63,431 nt of DNA from Streptomyces cavernae (lineage in GTDB: Bacteria > Actinomycetota > Actinomycetes > Streptomycetales > Streptomycetaceae), in the NCBI RefSeq assembly GCF_004023625.1, contig NZ_ML137716.1, forward strand, positions 43,518 to 106,948, given 5' to 3'. Positions 11,889-20,438 of this stretch are shown piece after piece. Position numbers and translations under genes: made by a program. The notes below the pieces were generated by a model that made no database searches, was not told the DNA's origin, and worked only from the letters and a program-made list of their open reading frames with translations. Position 1 is the stretch's first letter; each line of letters opens with the position of its first letter.

Positions 11889-12069
11889 ATCCTCGTCGGA
11901 AAAATCTCGGAGAACAAGCGCATTCTTTACACACAGCACACAAGACGTAATGCGCCTCTGACGCTACGTCGCACCGAAAGCTCGCTAATTCGGGCATTTC
12001 GGACGGAGGTTGCGGTCGATGCCTCCAAGCGTTTTTTCAACCCCCGACGCCCGGCCGGCAGGGCAGCAC

Positions 12070-13419
12070 TCAGCCGCGCGACAACCGCTTCAGCAGCACC
12101 AGTGAGGCGACAGGCCGCGCCCCCGCCTTGGCGACCCCGTCGGCCACCTCACGGTCGGTGGAGGCGACGATCACCGGCCGCCCCGGCGGCTCCGCGCGAA
12201 CGAGCTGGCGGATCAACTCGTCCGCGGTGACACCGGGTTTGGAGAACAACACCCGTACCCCGCGCGGCGGCGCGAGCAGTACGGGAGCGGCCAGTTCGGC
12301 GCCGTCGAAGACGCACGTCACCTCCGCCCCGGTCTGCGCGGCGAGCTGGGAGAGCTGGCCGAGCAGTCGCAGCCGCTGCTTCTCCAGCGGCATCTGCGGA
12401 TAGCCGGTCTTGGTGACGTTGTAGCCGTCCACGACCAGATGCGCCTGCGGCAGCGCCAGCAACTGGTCAAGGATCGCGGGGTCGTTCTCGGACAGCGCAC
12501 GGGCGGCGATGTCCTTGGGGGTCATCCGGCCCGGTTCGACCGCGTCCACCGTCTCGGCGGGACGCACCGAGACGGGCGGCAACGCCAGCTCCCGCCTGAG
12601 TCCCTGCGCCGCGTCGAGCACGGTGTCCAACAGCAGCCGCACGCGCATGTCCTCGACGCTGCGCCCCTCACGCGCCGCCTTCCGGGTCGCCTCCAGCGCC
12701 GCCTCGGCCTCGCCGAGCCGCGCCTTGAGCCGCCGGTTCTCGCTTTCGGCGGCGGACAGCTGGGCCTGGCCGTCCGCGCGCACGGCGTCCATCTCGCCCT
12801 GCAGTTTGCGCAGTGCCGCCTCGCCGCGCTTGACGTCGCTGAGCGCTCCGCGCAGCTTCCGGTGCAGCGCTTCGGCTTCCTTGCGGGTGGAATCCAGCTC
12901 CACGCGCAGCCGCTCGGTCTCGGCCCGGGTCTGGCCGCGGGCCTGCGCCAGTTCCTCACGCAGCCGCTCCAGCTCGGCGCGGTTCTCCTCGTCGGCGCGC
13001 TCTGCGTCCGCCCGCTGGGCCTCCTCGCCGGCCGCGGTGACCAGCTTCACCCAGCCCGTGGGGCGCAGCACATAGGCCGCGGCCGCCACGTCCAGCGGGT
13101 CCGCGGCCGGGGGCGGCGAGCCTGAGTCCAGGGCGCCGGCGAGCTCCGGCTGGGCCTCTCTGAGTCTCTCGCCGATCCGCTGCCGGAACAGGGTGTCGGT
13201 CTCCAGCGCCGCGGCCATCGCGTTGCCCGCGAACTTGGCCCGGCGGGTCGGGGTGAACCGGGCGTACTGCCTCAGCTGTGCGGGCAGCTCGGCGACGGTC
13301 AGGCCGCCGAAGCCGTCCGAGACGATCTGGACGACGCGGCGGCGCACGCCGTCGGGCAGCGGCCGGTCGAGCACCTCAGCGGCGCCGTCGGCCGGCTCCC
13401 CGCCTGTGGTCTCCACCAT
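12070..13419 (-). CDS. Coiled-coil protein with C-terminal NYN (YacP-like) RNase domain
   Basis: 449 residues in three parts: an N-terminal conserved region (GLTVAELPAQLRQYARFTPTRRAKFAG), a long charged coiled coil (about 130-270), and a C-terminal NYN/PIN-like domain (about 300-445). In the last, HLVVDGYNVTKTGYPQM and VTCVFDGAE carry the acidic residues of the family, and VIVASTDREVADGVAKAGARPV carries the conserved TxDxxV. NYN proteins are putative metal-dependent ribonucleases acting on tRNA or rRNA. The coiled coil suggests a multimer. It begins 35 bases after the small Cys protein on the same strand, probably one transcript. Confidence 0.85.
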   Translation of the reverse strand: MVETTGGEPADGAAEVLDRPLPDGVRRRVVQIVSDGFGGLTVAELPAQLRQYARFTPTRRAKFAGNAMAAALETDTLFRQRIGERLREAQPELAGALDSGSPPPAADPLDVAAAAYVLRPTGWVKLVTAAGEEAQRADAERADEENRAELERLREELAQARGQTRAETERLRVELDSTRKEAEALHRKLRGALSDVKRGEAALRKLQGEMDAVRADGQAQLSAAESENRRLKARLGEAEAALEATRKAAREGRSVEDMRVRLLLDTVLDAAQGLRRELALPPVSVRPAETVDAVEPGRMTPKDIAARALSENDPAILDQLLALPQAHLVVDGYNVTKTGYPQMPLEKQRLRLLGQLSQLAAQTGAEVTCVFDGAELAAPVLLAPPRGVRVLFSKPGVTADELIRQLVRAEPPGRPVIVASTDREVADGVAKAGARPVASLVLLKRLSRG

Positions 13420-13454
13420 CCGTCACCCCACATGTCCACGGGGCCCGCTCCCGC

Positions 13455-13697
13455 TCAGGAGCCGGCGCCCGGCCTGTCCACGAGTTCCACCTGGTCCACA
13501 GCGTTGCACCAGCGGCAGCGCACCTGCTCGATGGTCTCACTGACCACCTCGCGCTCCTCGACGGTCGGCGCGCCGGCGAGATCGAGATGCACATACTCGA
13601 CGACCTTCGACGAACGGGTCACGTCGAAACGCGTGAGGTTGCCGCAGAGCGTGCAGCGCCAGCGGGTCGTGTCGGTCGGCAGGGGAACCGTCGTCAT
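13455..13697 (-). CDS. Small double-CxxC protein, probable zinc ribbon
   Basis: 80 residues with two CxxC knuckles, RCTLCGN near residue 15 and RCRWCNA near 62, spaced as in a treble-clef/zinc-ribbon fold. No further function can be assigned. ATG start; the 35-base gap to the downstream NYN gene suggests co-transcription, so a nucleic-acid-related role is possible (inference). Confidence 0.75.
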   Translation of the reverse strand: MTTVPLPTDTTRWRCTLCGNLTRFDVTRSSKVVEYVHLDLAGAPTVEEREVVSETIEQVRCRWCNAVDQVELVDRPGAGS

Positions 13698-13849
13698 CGT
13701 GGCTGCTCTTCCTTCCAGTCTCCGTGATGCGCCAGTTTCCCTGGTGCGTGTGGCTCGTAACCCTACGGCCTGGAACGCACCTCATGCGCTGGGGCGGCGA
13801 GCGGCGAGGCGGTCTGTGCCGGTGGGTCCGATTACGTCATGCTCTGTCC

Positions 13850-14578
13850 ATGATCAATACGTGGATGGGGCGGCGGGCCGCTCTCCGGCCGGTGCGGGCT
13901 CCGGTGACGTACGGGATCATCGCGCTGTGCTGCCTGTTCTTCGTCGTGGGCCCGGCCTCGGGACTCAGTCCGGCGTACGGGACCGGGGAGCGGCTGCTGA
14001 CGGCCCAGGGCGACTACTTCCGGCGCTGGGGCGTGGTGCCGGCCGAGCTCTTCTCCGGGCCGCCACGGGACCTGTTCACCCCGCTCACGGCCCTGTTCGT
14101 GCACGGCAGCTGGTTGCATCTGCTGGGCAACATGCTGTTCCTCCAGGTGTTCGGGGTGATGGCCGAGGAACGCATGGGCCGGCTGCGGTTCACCCTGTTC
14201 TACGTCGGCTGCGGCACGCTGGCGCTGCTCGGGTACGCGGTCGCCAACGCCGGCTCGGAGCGGGCACTGGTCGGTGCGTCCGGGGCGATCTCCGCGGTCC
14301 TCGGCGCTTTTCTGTACCTGTTCCCCTCAGCGCGGGTGACCAGCCTGCTGCCGTTCCTGTTCTTCCTGCCGCTGCGGTTTCCGGCCTGGGTGGTGCTGCC
14401 GTTGTGGGCGGCGTTGCAGTGGCTGGCCGCGGGCCGCGACACCAGTGGCCCCGGAGTGGCGTACCTGGCCCATCTCGTGGGCTTCTCCCTGGGCTTTCTC
14501 CACGCCTGGGGGTGGCAGCGGCCGGGGACTAGAGTGAGGGCCACAGCGCCGGCCCCCGAGGGAGAAGAACCGCAGTGA
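13850..14578 (+). CDS. Rhomboid-family intramembrane serine protease
   Basis: 242 residues with about six transmembrane helices. Catalytic Ser is in the GASGAIS motif (Ser144) and the partner His in HLVGFSLGF (His208); the oxyanion-helper HLLGN motif is also present. It cleaves transmembrane substrates within the membrane; the substrate is unknown. I start at ATG 13850, just before the basic tail and first helix, not at the earlier in-frame ATGs. Its TGA stop overlaps the GTG of the next gene (GTGA), so the two are translationally coupled. Confidence 0.92.
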   Translation: MINTWMGRRAALRPVRAPVTYGIIALCCLFFVVGPASGLSPAYGTGERLLTAQGDYFRRWGVVPAELFSGPPRDLFTPLTALFVHGSWLHLLGNMLFLQVFGVMAEERMGRLRFTLFYVGCGTLALLGYAVANAGSERALVGASGAISAVLGAFLYLFPSARVTSLLPFLFFLPLRFPAWVVLPLWAALQWLAAGRDTSGPGVAYLAHLVGFSLGFLHAWGWQRPGTRVRATAPAPEGEEPQ

Positions 14579-14856
14579 TCACCGCGATCGTGCTCATCAA
14601 GACCAGCGTGGACCGGATCCCCGAGATCGCCGAGTCGATCGCCGCGCTGGACAGTGTCAGCGAGGTCTTCTCGGTGACCGGCACCTACGACCTCATCGCC
14701 ATGGTGCGCGTACGGGCCCACGACGAGCTGGCGGAGGTCATCCCGGGCCGGATCAGCAAGATCCCGGGCGTGGAGGCCACGGACACCCACGTGGCGTTCC
14801 GCACCTACTCCCAGCACGACCTGGAGGCGGCCTTCGCGATCGGGCTGGACGGCTAG
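14575..14856 (+). CDS. Stand-alone RAM/AsnC-type ligand-binding protein
   Basis: 93 residues that make only the C-terminal ligand-binding domain of Lrp/AsnC regulators, with no helix-turn-helix. The beta-alpha-beta-beta-alpha-beta order is visible: ITAIVLIKT, the SVTGTYDLIAMVRV strand pair and THVAFRTYS. Such proteins form oligomers and bind amino acids. The G of its TAG stop is the first base of the inverted-repeat element that follows. Coupled to the rhomboid gene. Confidence 0.9.
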   Translation: MITAIVLIKTSVDRIPEIAESIAALDSVSEVFSVTGTYDLIAMVRVRAHDELAEVIPGRISKIPGVEATDTHVAFRTYSQHDLEAAFAIGLDG

Positions 14857-15157
14857 GTCCTGTCGTCAAATTCCCGTCGTCCGCCCGGAGGGCGGGCCGC
14901 GCGGCGTCATGGGGCCCCCTGCTCATGGGGGTCCCCCCGCTCGAGCGCAGCCGAGAGTGGGGGAGAAGCCGAGAGCTTGGGGGAGCGTGCTCCGGGGGTC
15001 CCCCCGGCCGGAGGCTGGGGGAGTGCCGTGCGGAAGCCCTCGTACTGGACGCGCTTGGGCTTTCGCCCGGTGCGGCGAGTGGGGGTCCCCCTGCTCGGAG
15101 AGCTTGGGGGAGCGTGCATGGCGTCGCGCGGCAGACGGGAATTTGACGACAGGGCCC
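14856..15157. mobile_element. MITE-like element, about 300 bp, with ~22-bp terminal inverted repeats
   Basis: The left end reads ggtcctgtcgtcaaattccc from 14856. The right end, complemented, reads ggccctgtcgtcaaattccc and ends near 15157, so the two match over about 22 bases with one mismatch. No transposase ORF lies inside. The interior carries two or three copies of a palindromic gagcttgggggagcg/gggggtcccccc module that recurs elsewhere in the window. It fills almost all of the gap between the RAM gene and the kinase gene. Confidence 0.8.
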
Positions 15158-15179
15158 AGGGCCTGGTCCAGGACCTGCC

Positions 15180-17357
15180 CTAGGACTTCAGCGCGAGGGC
15201 CGTGACTCCGTCGGCGGTGGCGACGTAGATCCGGTTCCTGTGGACCACGGGGCTCTGGGTGCCGAGGGACGCTCCGCCCTCGGCCCGCTTCTGCCAGATC
15301 CGGCGGCCCCGGCGGTTCAGGCCGTAGAGCATCGAGCCGTGGCTCATGTAGACGGTGTCGCCCGAGACGGTGGGATCGCTGTACTGGTTTCCCTCGTCGT
15401 CGGGCCGGAAGGTCCACGCCGTCGATCCGTCGGCGGGGTCCAGGGCCACGAGCTGGTAACTGCTCGCGGTGACGGCGAGGCCGCCGAAGGCAGCCCAGGT
15501 GAGGTAGCGGTCACCGCCCAGCTCTTCGTCGCCCCTGTTCCACAGCGGCGAGCCGTTCAGGCTGATCCCGTGCAGCGGCTGCTCGCCGCTCGATCCGACC
15601 ACGAGCGTGTCCCCGACCACCGTGGGCCGCCCGGCGTCGGTGCCCACCCGCGCCGACCAGAGCCGCTTGCCGGTCGCCGCGTCCAGGGCCTGTACCTCGT
15701 CCCCGAAGGTGCCGACGTACACCACGCCGTCCGCCACCACGGGCTCGCTGGTCGGCGCGGGACCGGTGGGGGTGCTCCACCGCACGCTGCCGTCCGGGGC
15801 GAATGCCCGCACACCGCCCGCGTCCGACGTGCTGCTGTACGAGACCAGGACCAGCCGGCCCGAGGCCACCGGGATCTGGCTGTTGTCCGCGGCGAGCGGC
15901 TTCGTCCAGCGCACCTTCCCGGCGTGGCTGAGCGCGCAGAGTTTGGAGGCGCCCTCCTGCCCGTCGAACAGCAGGCAGTACACACCGTCGGCGGTGGCGA
16001 GCGGCGACATGACGTCCCCGCCGAGAGCGGTGTTCCAGACGTTCACCCCGTTCAGGTCCACGGCGTGCAGCGAGCCGTCCGCACCGCCCACGTACAACCG
16101 CTTCCCGTCGGGCGACAGCCCGGCACAGGGCCCACGCCGCCCGGCCAGCCCCTGGACCTTGTACTGCCAGCCCACCCGGGGCGTTCCCGGCGTTTTCGAC
16201 GGTGAGGAGCGGGCCGTGGCCCCGGGCCCGCCCGCGGCCCGGCCCCCGCCGTCCGACGAGTCCCGCAGCAGCAGCCACCCGCCGAGACCCCCGGCCGCCA
16301 CCACCCCCGCACCCCCGGTCAGGGCCCTCAGCAGACGTCGCCGCGAGGGCGGCTGCGGTGAGGGCTCCACGACCGCCGGTACGTCCGTGACCGTCATGGG
16401 CGCCACGTACTCGACCCGGCTCTGCCGCTCCCCCGAGTCATGTGCCGGGATCCAGCGTTCACCGCCGTCGGCGGCCTCGGGCCCGTCCGGAGCACCGGCG
16501 GCGTACCACCCGGCCCGCAGATGTTCACGCAGGGAGCCCGTGGTGTGCCCGGTGGCAGCGATCACGTCCGCGGGCGTCGGCCGCGCGCCGGGGTCGTCCC
16601 GCAGACACGACTCCACCAGTGGCAGATGCTCCTTCGGGACTGCGGGCAGATCGACGTCTCCGGTCAGAATCCGCAGCAGTACGACCGAATCCTGCCCCTC
16701 GCCGAACGGTTCCCGTCCTCCGGCCGCGTACGCGAGGACCGCGCCCAGCGAGAAGACATCGCTGGCCGGCCCCACCTGGGCACCGTTGCGGATCTGCTCC
16801 GGCGAGACATAGCCGACCGAGCCGACGACGGTTCCGGTCCGGGTCAGCGCGGTCGCCTCCAGGGCTCTTACGATCCCGAAGTCGATGACCCGCGGGCCGT
16901 CGGGCGCCAGCAGGATGTTGGACGGTTTCAGGTCGCGGTGGACCATGCCCTTGGCGTGGATCGCGGTGAGTGCCTCGGCCAGCGCGGCGGCGAGGACGCG
17001 CACCGCGTCCGCGGGCAGGGCTCCGCCGTCCAGTACGGCGTCCCGGAGGTTCGGGCCGTCCACGAACTCCGTGGCCATCCAGGGCCGTTCCGCCTCGGTG
17101 TCCGCGTCGACGACCCGCGCGGTGTAGGTCCCGGCCCCGCCGATGGTCTGCGCGGCCCGCACCTCCTGGCGGAACCGGGCCCGGAAGGTACGGTCCTCCG
17201 CGTGCTCGGACCTGACCACCTTGACGGCCAGTCGAAGCCCGGTGCGCGACTGGGCGAGATAGACCTCGCCCATGCCTCCCGCACCGAGCCTGCCGAGGAC
17301 CTCGTAGGGTCCGATCCGTCGAGGATCCGCATCGCGGAGCGCCTCCACCCCGTGCAC
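15180..17357 (-). CDS. Membrane Ser/Thr protein kinase with extracellular PQQ-type beta-propeller
   Basis: 725 residues. Kinase domain about 15-280: glycine loop LGRLGAGGMGEVY, Lys in LAVKVV, catalytic HRDLKPSN, VIDFG, and GSVGYVSPEQ in the activation segment. A basic-hydrophobic segment (PSRRRLLRALTGGAG...GGWLLL, about 340-370) is the single transmembrane span. The outer part (about 400-725) has repeated AxDxxTGxxxW blades such as ALDAATGKRLWSARVG and ALDPADGSTAWTF, a PQQ-binding-like propeller that may sense a ligand or the wall. GTG start. It follows the MITE-like element convergently with the RAM gene. Confidence 0.93.
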   Translation of the reverse strand: MHGVEALRDADPRRIGPYEVLGRLGAGGMGEVYLAQSRTGLRLAVKVVRSEHAEDRTFRARFRQEVRAAQTIGGAGTYTARVVDADTEAERPWMATEFVDGPNLRDAVLDGGALPADAVRVLAAALAEALTAIHAKGMVHRDLKPSNILLAPDGPRVIDFGIVRALEATALTRTGTVVGSVGYVSPEQIRNGAQVGPASDVFSLGAVLAYAAGGREPFGEGQDSVVLLRILTGDVDLPAVPKEHLPLVESCLRDDPGARPTPADVIAATGHTTGSLREHLRAGWYAAGAPDGPEAADGGERWIPAHDSGERQSRVEYVAPMTVTDVPAVVEPSPQPPSRRRLLRALTGGAGVVAAGGLGGWLLLRDSSDGGGRAAGGPGATARSSPSKTPGTPRVGWQYKVQGLAGRRGPCAGLSPDGKRLYVGGADGSLHAVDLNGVNVWNTALGGDVMSPLATADGVYCLLFDGQEGASKLCALSHAGKVRWTKPLAADNSQIPVASGRLVLVSYSSTSDAGGVRAFAPDGSVRWSTPTGPAPTSEPVVADGVVYVGTFGDEVQALDAATGKRLWSARVGTDAGRPTVVGDTLVVGSSGEQPLHGISLNGSPLWNRGDEELGGDRYLTWAAFGGLAVTASSYQLVALDPADGSTAWTFRPDDEGNQYSDPTVSGDTVYMSHGSMLYGLNRRGRRIWQKRAEGGASLGTQSPVVHRNRIYVATADGVTALALKS

Positions 17358-17422
17358 CCCCTGTCTCCGCGCCGCCGTGTGGCCGCCGAGGGGAGCGTAT
17401 ACGCATGGGACGCGTCAGGGGA

Positions 17423-18784
17423 TCAGACGGCGGGTACGCAACGCCCGTCCTCCGTGCGGTAGTTCCACTTCGCGCCGTCGCGCACGAGTTCCCTCACCGC
17501 GCCGACGAACCGCTCGACGTGCTCGTCGGGCGTGCCCGCGCCGAAGCTGACCCGGATCGCGTTGAGGGACTTCTCGCCGGGGGCCGCCTCGGGGGCACCG
17601 CACTCGCCCTCGGTCTGCGGGGCGCTGCCGAGGAGGGTGCGCACCAGCGGGTGGGCGCAGAAGAGGCCGTCGCGGACGCCGATGCCGTACTCGGCGGACA
17701 GTGCGGCGGCGAAGTGCGAGCTGTTCCAGCCCTCGACGACGAAGGAGAGGACGCCGACGCGCGGGGCGTCGTCACCGAAGAGGGAGAGGACGCGCACCTC
17801 GGGCACCTCGGCGAGGCCCTCGCGGACCTTCCGGACGAGGTGCTGCTCACGGGCCACGAGGGTGTCGAACCCGGCCTCGGTGAGCGCCTTGCAGGCGGAG
17901 GCGATGGCGTAGGCGCCGATGACGTTGGGCGAGCCGGCCTCGTGGCGGGCGGCAGTGACGTGCCAGTCGACGTCCACCCCGCCGTCCTCGCGCCGGGTGA
18001 CCCTGCGGCTGGCACCGCCGCCCGCGAGGTACGGCTCGGCCGCGCACAGCCAGTCGGCGCGGCCCGCGAGGACTCCGGAGCCGAAGGGCGCGTACAGCTT
18101 GTGGCCGGAGAAGGCGACCCAGTCGACGTCCAGGTCGCGCACCGACACCGGGTGGTGCGGGGCGAGCTGGGCGGCGTCCAGGACGATCCGCGCACCGTTG
18201 GCGTGTGCCGCGGCGGCGAGTTCCCGTACGGGCCACAGCTCGCCGGTGACGTTGGAGGCCCCGGTGACACAGACCAGGGCCGGTGAGCGGGGGTCTCGGT
18301 CGGCGAGGGCGCGCTCCAGGGTGGTGACGGCCTCGTCCGGGGTACGCGGGGCGTCGAGGTAGGTCACCCGGCCCTCCCGCCAGGGCAGCAGGGAGGCGTG
18401 GTGCTCGGTCTCGAAGACGAAGACCCGGCAGTCGGCGGGGAGCGCGGTGGCGAGGAGATTGAGGGAGTCGGTGGTGGAGCGGGTGAAGACGAGCTGGTCG
18501 TCCGCTCGGCAGTCCAGGAAGTCAGCGACCGTCCTCCGGGCGTTCTCGAACAGATCGGTGGACAGCTGGGACAGGTAGCCGGCGCCCCGGTGGACGCTGC
18601 CGTAGTAGGGGGCGTACGCGGCCACGTCGTCCCAGACGCGCTGCAGGGCGGGGGCGCTGGCGGCGTAGTCGAGGGCGGCGTAGGTGACTTCGCCACCGGT
18701 CACGAGCGGAACAGTGACATCACTGCCCAGAACGGGCAGCGGGGAACAAAGCGACTGGTCGGCGGCAGCAATGGAGAGGGACAT
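17423..18784 (-). CDS. Class V PLP-dependent enzyme (cysteine desulfurase/isopenicillin-N-epimerase-like)
   Basis: 453 residues, fold type I. The PLP lysine is in WVAFSGHKLYAPFGSG, cofactor contacts are in RSTTDSLN and VLDAAQLAPHH, and a Cys sits at GLFCAHPLVR, where SufS-type desulfurases carry a mobile-loop Cys. It may release sulfur from a cysteine-like substrate; the substrate is not certain. I start at MSLSIAA (ATG 18784); an in-frame GTG 24 codons upstream is an alternative. The 425-base leader holds a SAM-IV-like riboswitch and a hairpin, which argues for a role in sulfur-amino-acid metabolism. Confidence 0.85.
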   Translation of the reverse strand: MSLSIAAADQSLCSPLPVLGSDVTVPLVTGGEVTYAALDYAASAPALQRVWDDVAAYAPYYGSVHRGAGYLSQLSTDLFENARRTVADFLDCRADDQLVFTRSTTDSLNLLATALPADCRVFVFETEHHASLLPWREGRVTYLDAPRTPDEAVTTLERALADRDPRSPALVCVTGASNVTGELWPVRELAAAAHANGARIVLDAAQLAPHHPVSVRDLDVDWVAFSGHKLYAPFGSGVLAGRADWLCAAEPYLAGGGASRRVTRREDGGVDVDWHVTAARHEAGSPNVIGAYAIASACKALTEAGFDTLVAREQHLVRKVREGLAEVPEVRVLSLFGDDAPRVGVLSFVVEGWNSSHFAAALSAEYGIGVRDGLFCAHPLVRTLLGSAPQTEGECGAPEAAPGEKSLNAIRVSFGAGTPDEHVERFVGAVRELVRDGAKWNYRTEDGRCVPAV

Positions 18785-18939
18785 GGCGAACTCCCGGGCG
18801 AGGCAGGCGAGAACGCGCGCCGGACGGCCACCCGCGCAGGGGCGTCGACGGCACACGAGCAGTGGAAAGGGGTGTGCGGAGGCGGGGCTCGACGCCCTAT
18901 CGCATTCGCTTGCTCACGGAAGGCTCCCTCGAACGACCA

Positions 18940-18979
18940 GGACCCCTGGTGTATCCACTCGAAAGAGTGCGAGGGGTCC
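18940..18979 (-). terminator. Expression-platform hairpin after the SAM-IV-like riboswitch
   Basis: An 8-bp stem (ggacccct/aggggtcc) encloses an inner cactc-GAAA-gagtg tetraloop hairpin, between the aptamer and the class V gene. It could be the switching terminator. Confidence 0.5.
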
Positions 18980-18991
18980 GCGCTTGCCACA

Positions 18992-19095
18992 GACCTCGCT
19001 GCCTGCGGCCTGGTCTTCACCCGGGGCACCCCGCCACGGACGGAGGGTTGCCGGACAGTCGGCCGGGGCCTCATGACTGTCACTCATGACCTGGT
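18992..19095 (-). promoter_or_regulatory. SAM-IV-type S-adenosylmethionine riboswitch
   Basis: Read on the minus strand, the leader contains ggtcatgagtgacagtcatg, then ggccccggccgactgtccgg, then caaccctccgtccg, ggcggggtgccccgggtga and agaccaggcc. These blocks occur in the same order as in the actinobacterial SAM-IV aptamer (Rfam RF00634) as I remember it, including the ggcaaccctcc core and the closing ggtc/gacc helix. It lies 210-310 bases before the class V PLP gene, so high SAM should lower that gene's expression. Ends are approximate. Confidence 0.8.
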
Positions 19096-19156
19096 TCCGA
19101 ACCTACGCGAGCTGATCACCGGCTCGCAACTCATGTCCGGATACCGGGATGCGCGA

Positions 19157-19201
19157 ACGGCGGTGCCGCGCCCGGGTGTCGCCCGGGTCCGGCACCGCCG
19201 T
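19157..19201 (-). terminator. Terminator of trpD
   Basis: Perfect 12-bp stem (acggcggtgccg/cggcaccgccgt) starting 9 bases beyond the trpD stop codon. The loop contains a smaller cccggg repeat. Confidence 0.75.
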
Positions 19202-19209
19202 CCGCGGTG

Positions 19210-20277
19210 TCAGCGGTTGGTGGCCGACACCCAGCGCTCCAGCACCTGGCGTGCGGCGCCCGAGTCGATGGACTCCGCCGCCCTCGCCATGCCCGTTCGC
19301 AGCTGCTCGGCGAGCGTTCCGGAGCCCGGGTCCAGGGCCACCAGCGCCGCCGCCGAGTTGAGCAGCACCGCGTCCCGCACCGGGCCGGTCTCGCCGTTCA
19401 GCAGGCGCCGCGCCACGTCCGCGTTGTAGGACGCGTCCGCGCCGCGCAGCGCCTCCAGCGGGACCGGCTCGATGCCGACGTCACGCGGGTCGAAGGACTC
19501 CTCCGTCACCTTGCCGTCGCGCACGATCCACACCCGGGACGTCGAGGTGGTGGTCAGCTCGTCGAGTCCGTCGTCGCCCCGGAACACCAGCGAGGAGTTG
19601 CCGCGCTCGGCGAAGACGCCCGCGACGATCGGCGCCATTCGGGCGTCCGCGACACCGATCGCCTGTGCCTTCACCCGAGCCGGGTTGGTGAGCGGACCGA
19701 GGATGTTGAAGGTGGTGCGGATCCCCAACTGACCGCGTGCCGCCGCGACATGGCGCAGCGCGGGATGGAACTTCACCGCGAAGCAGAAGGTGATCCCGGC
19801 CTCCTCCGCGACCTCGGCGACCCGCTGCGGGGTCAGTTCCAGATTGACGCCGAGCTTGCCCAGGACGTCCGAGGCACCGGACGCCGAGGACGCGGCCCGG
19901 CTGCCGTGTTTGACGACCTTGGCGCCCGTACCGGCGATGACGAGCGCCGACATCGTGGAGATGTTCACCGTCTTCGCGCCGTCGCCGCCGGTGCCGACGA
20001 TGTCGACCGTGCGTCCCGGCACCTCGATCAGGTTGGCGTGCTCGTACATGGTCCGCACGAGTCCGGCGATCTCGTCCACCGTCTCGCCCTTGGCCCGCAG
20101 CGCCACCGCGAAGCCGGCGATCTGCGCGTCGGTCGCCTCGCCGCGCATGATCAGGTCCATCGCCCAGGCGGTGTCGTCGGCGGTGAGGTCTCGTCCGTCG
20201 AGCAGTCCGTTCAGCAGCGCGGGCCACGAGCGGCCCGCCGCGGTGTCGCCTCCAGCGGGGGTCACAGCGCTCATCAA
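19210..20277 (-). CDS. trpD: Anthranilate phosphoribosyltransferase
   Basis: 355 residues, normal for TrpD. The PRPP-binding loop [14 protein letters not shown] lies near residue 96, the anthranilate-binding [21 protein letters not shown] near 123, and [11 protein letters not shown] near 180. It joins anthranilate to PRPP in tryptophan synthesis. It stands alone here rather than in a trp operon, as is common in Streptomyces. Two consecutive ATGs make the start ambiguous by one codon. Confidence 0.96.
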   Translation of the reverse strand: MMSAVTPAGGDTAAGRSWPALLNGLLDGRDLTADDTAWAMDLIMRGEATDAQIAGFAVALRAKGETVDEIAGLVRTMYEHANLIEVPGRTVDIVGTGGDGAKTVNISTMSALVIAGTGAKVVKHGSRAASSASGASDVLGKLGVNLELTPQRVAEVAEEAGITFCFAVKFHPALRHVAAARGQLGIRTTFNILGPLTNPARVKAQAIGVADARMAPIVAGVFAERGNSSLVFRGDDGLDELTTTSTSRVWIVRDGKVTEESFDPRDVGIEPVPLEALRGADASYNADVARRLLNGETGPVRDAVLLNSAAALVALDPGSGTLAEQLRTGMARAAESIDSGAARQVLERWVSATNR

Positions 20278-20350
20278 CCGCTCCTGAGTCCGTCCCGTAA
20301 GGGACCCGATCCGTTTGCGTCACACCCTATCCAGGCCCGGGGACGGCGAA

Positions 20351-20379
20351 GGGCCCCGTCCATGCACTGGACGGGGCCC
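20351..20379 (-). terminator. Terminator of the qcr operon
   Basis: Perfect 12-bp GC-rich stem (gggccccgtcca/tggacggggccc) with a 5-base loop, about 60 bases past the qcrB stop and before trpD. Confidence 0.75.
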
Positions 20380-20438
20380 TCGACCGGCCGGCCCGCGGTG
20401 TGGCGACCGCGGCGATCAGCGATCAGGCGCGGCGGCGA

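Noticed and set aside
11752..12069. ydaO/c-di-AMP riboswitch before the NlpC/P60 gene
   Set aside because: Such leaders are known for Streptomyces wall hydrolases, but the conserved core blocks are not present between the promoter and the GTG.
18785..18856. Cys-rich leader peptide or N-terminal extension of the class V enzyme (MCRRRPCAGG)
   Set aside because: It directly joins the CDS in frame and the SAM-IV-like aptamer explains regulation better; no independent stop codon.
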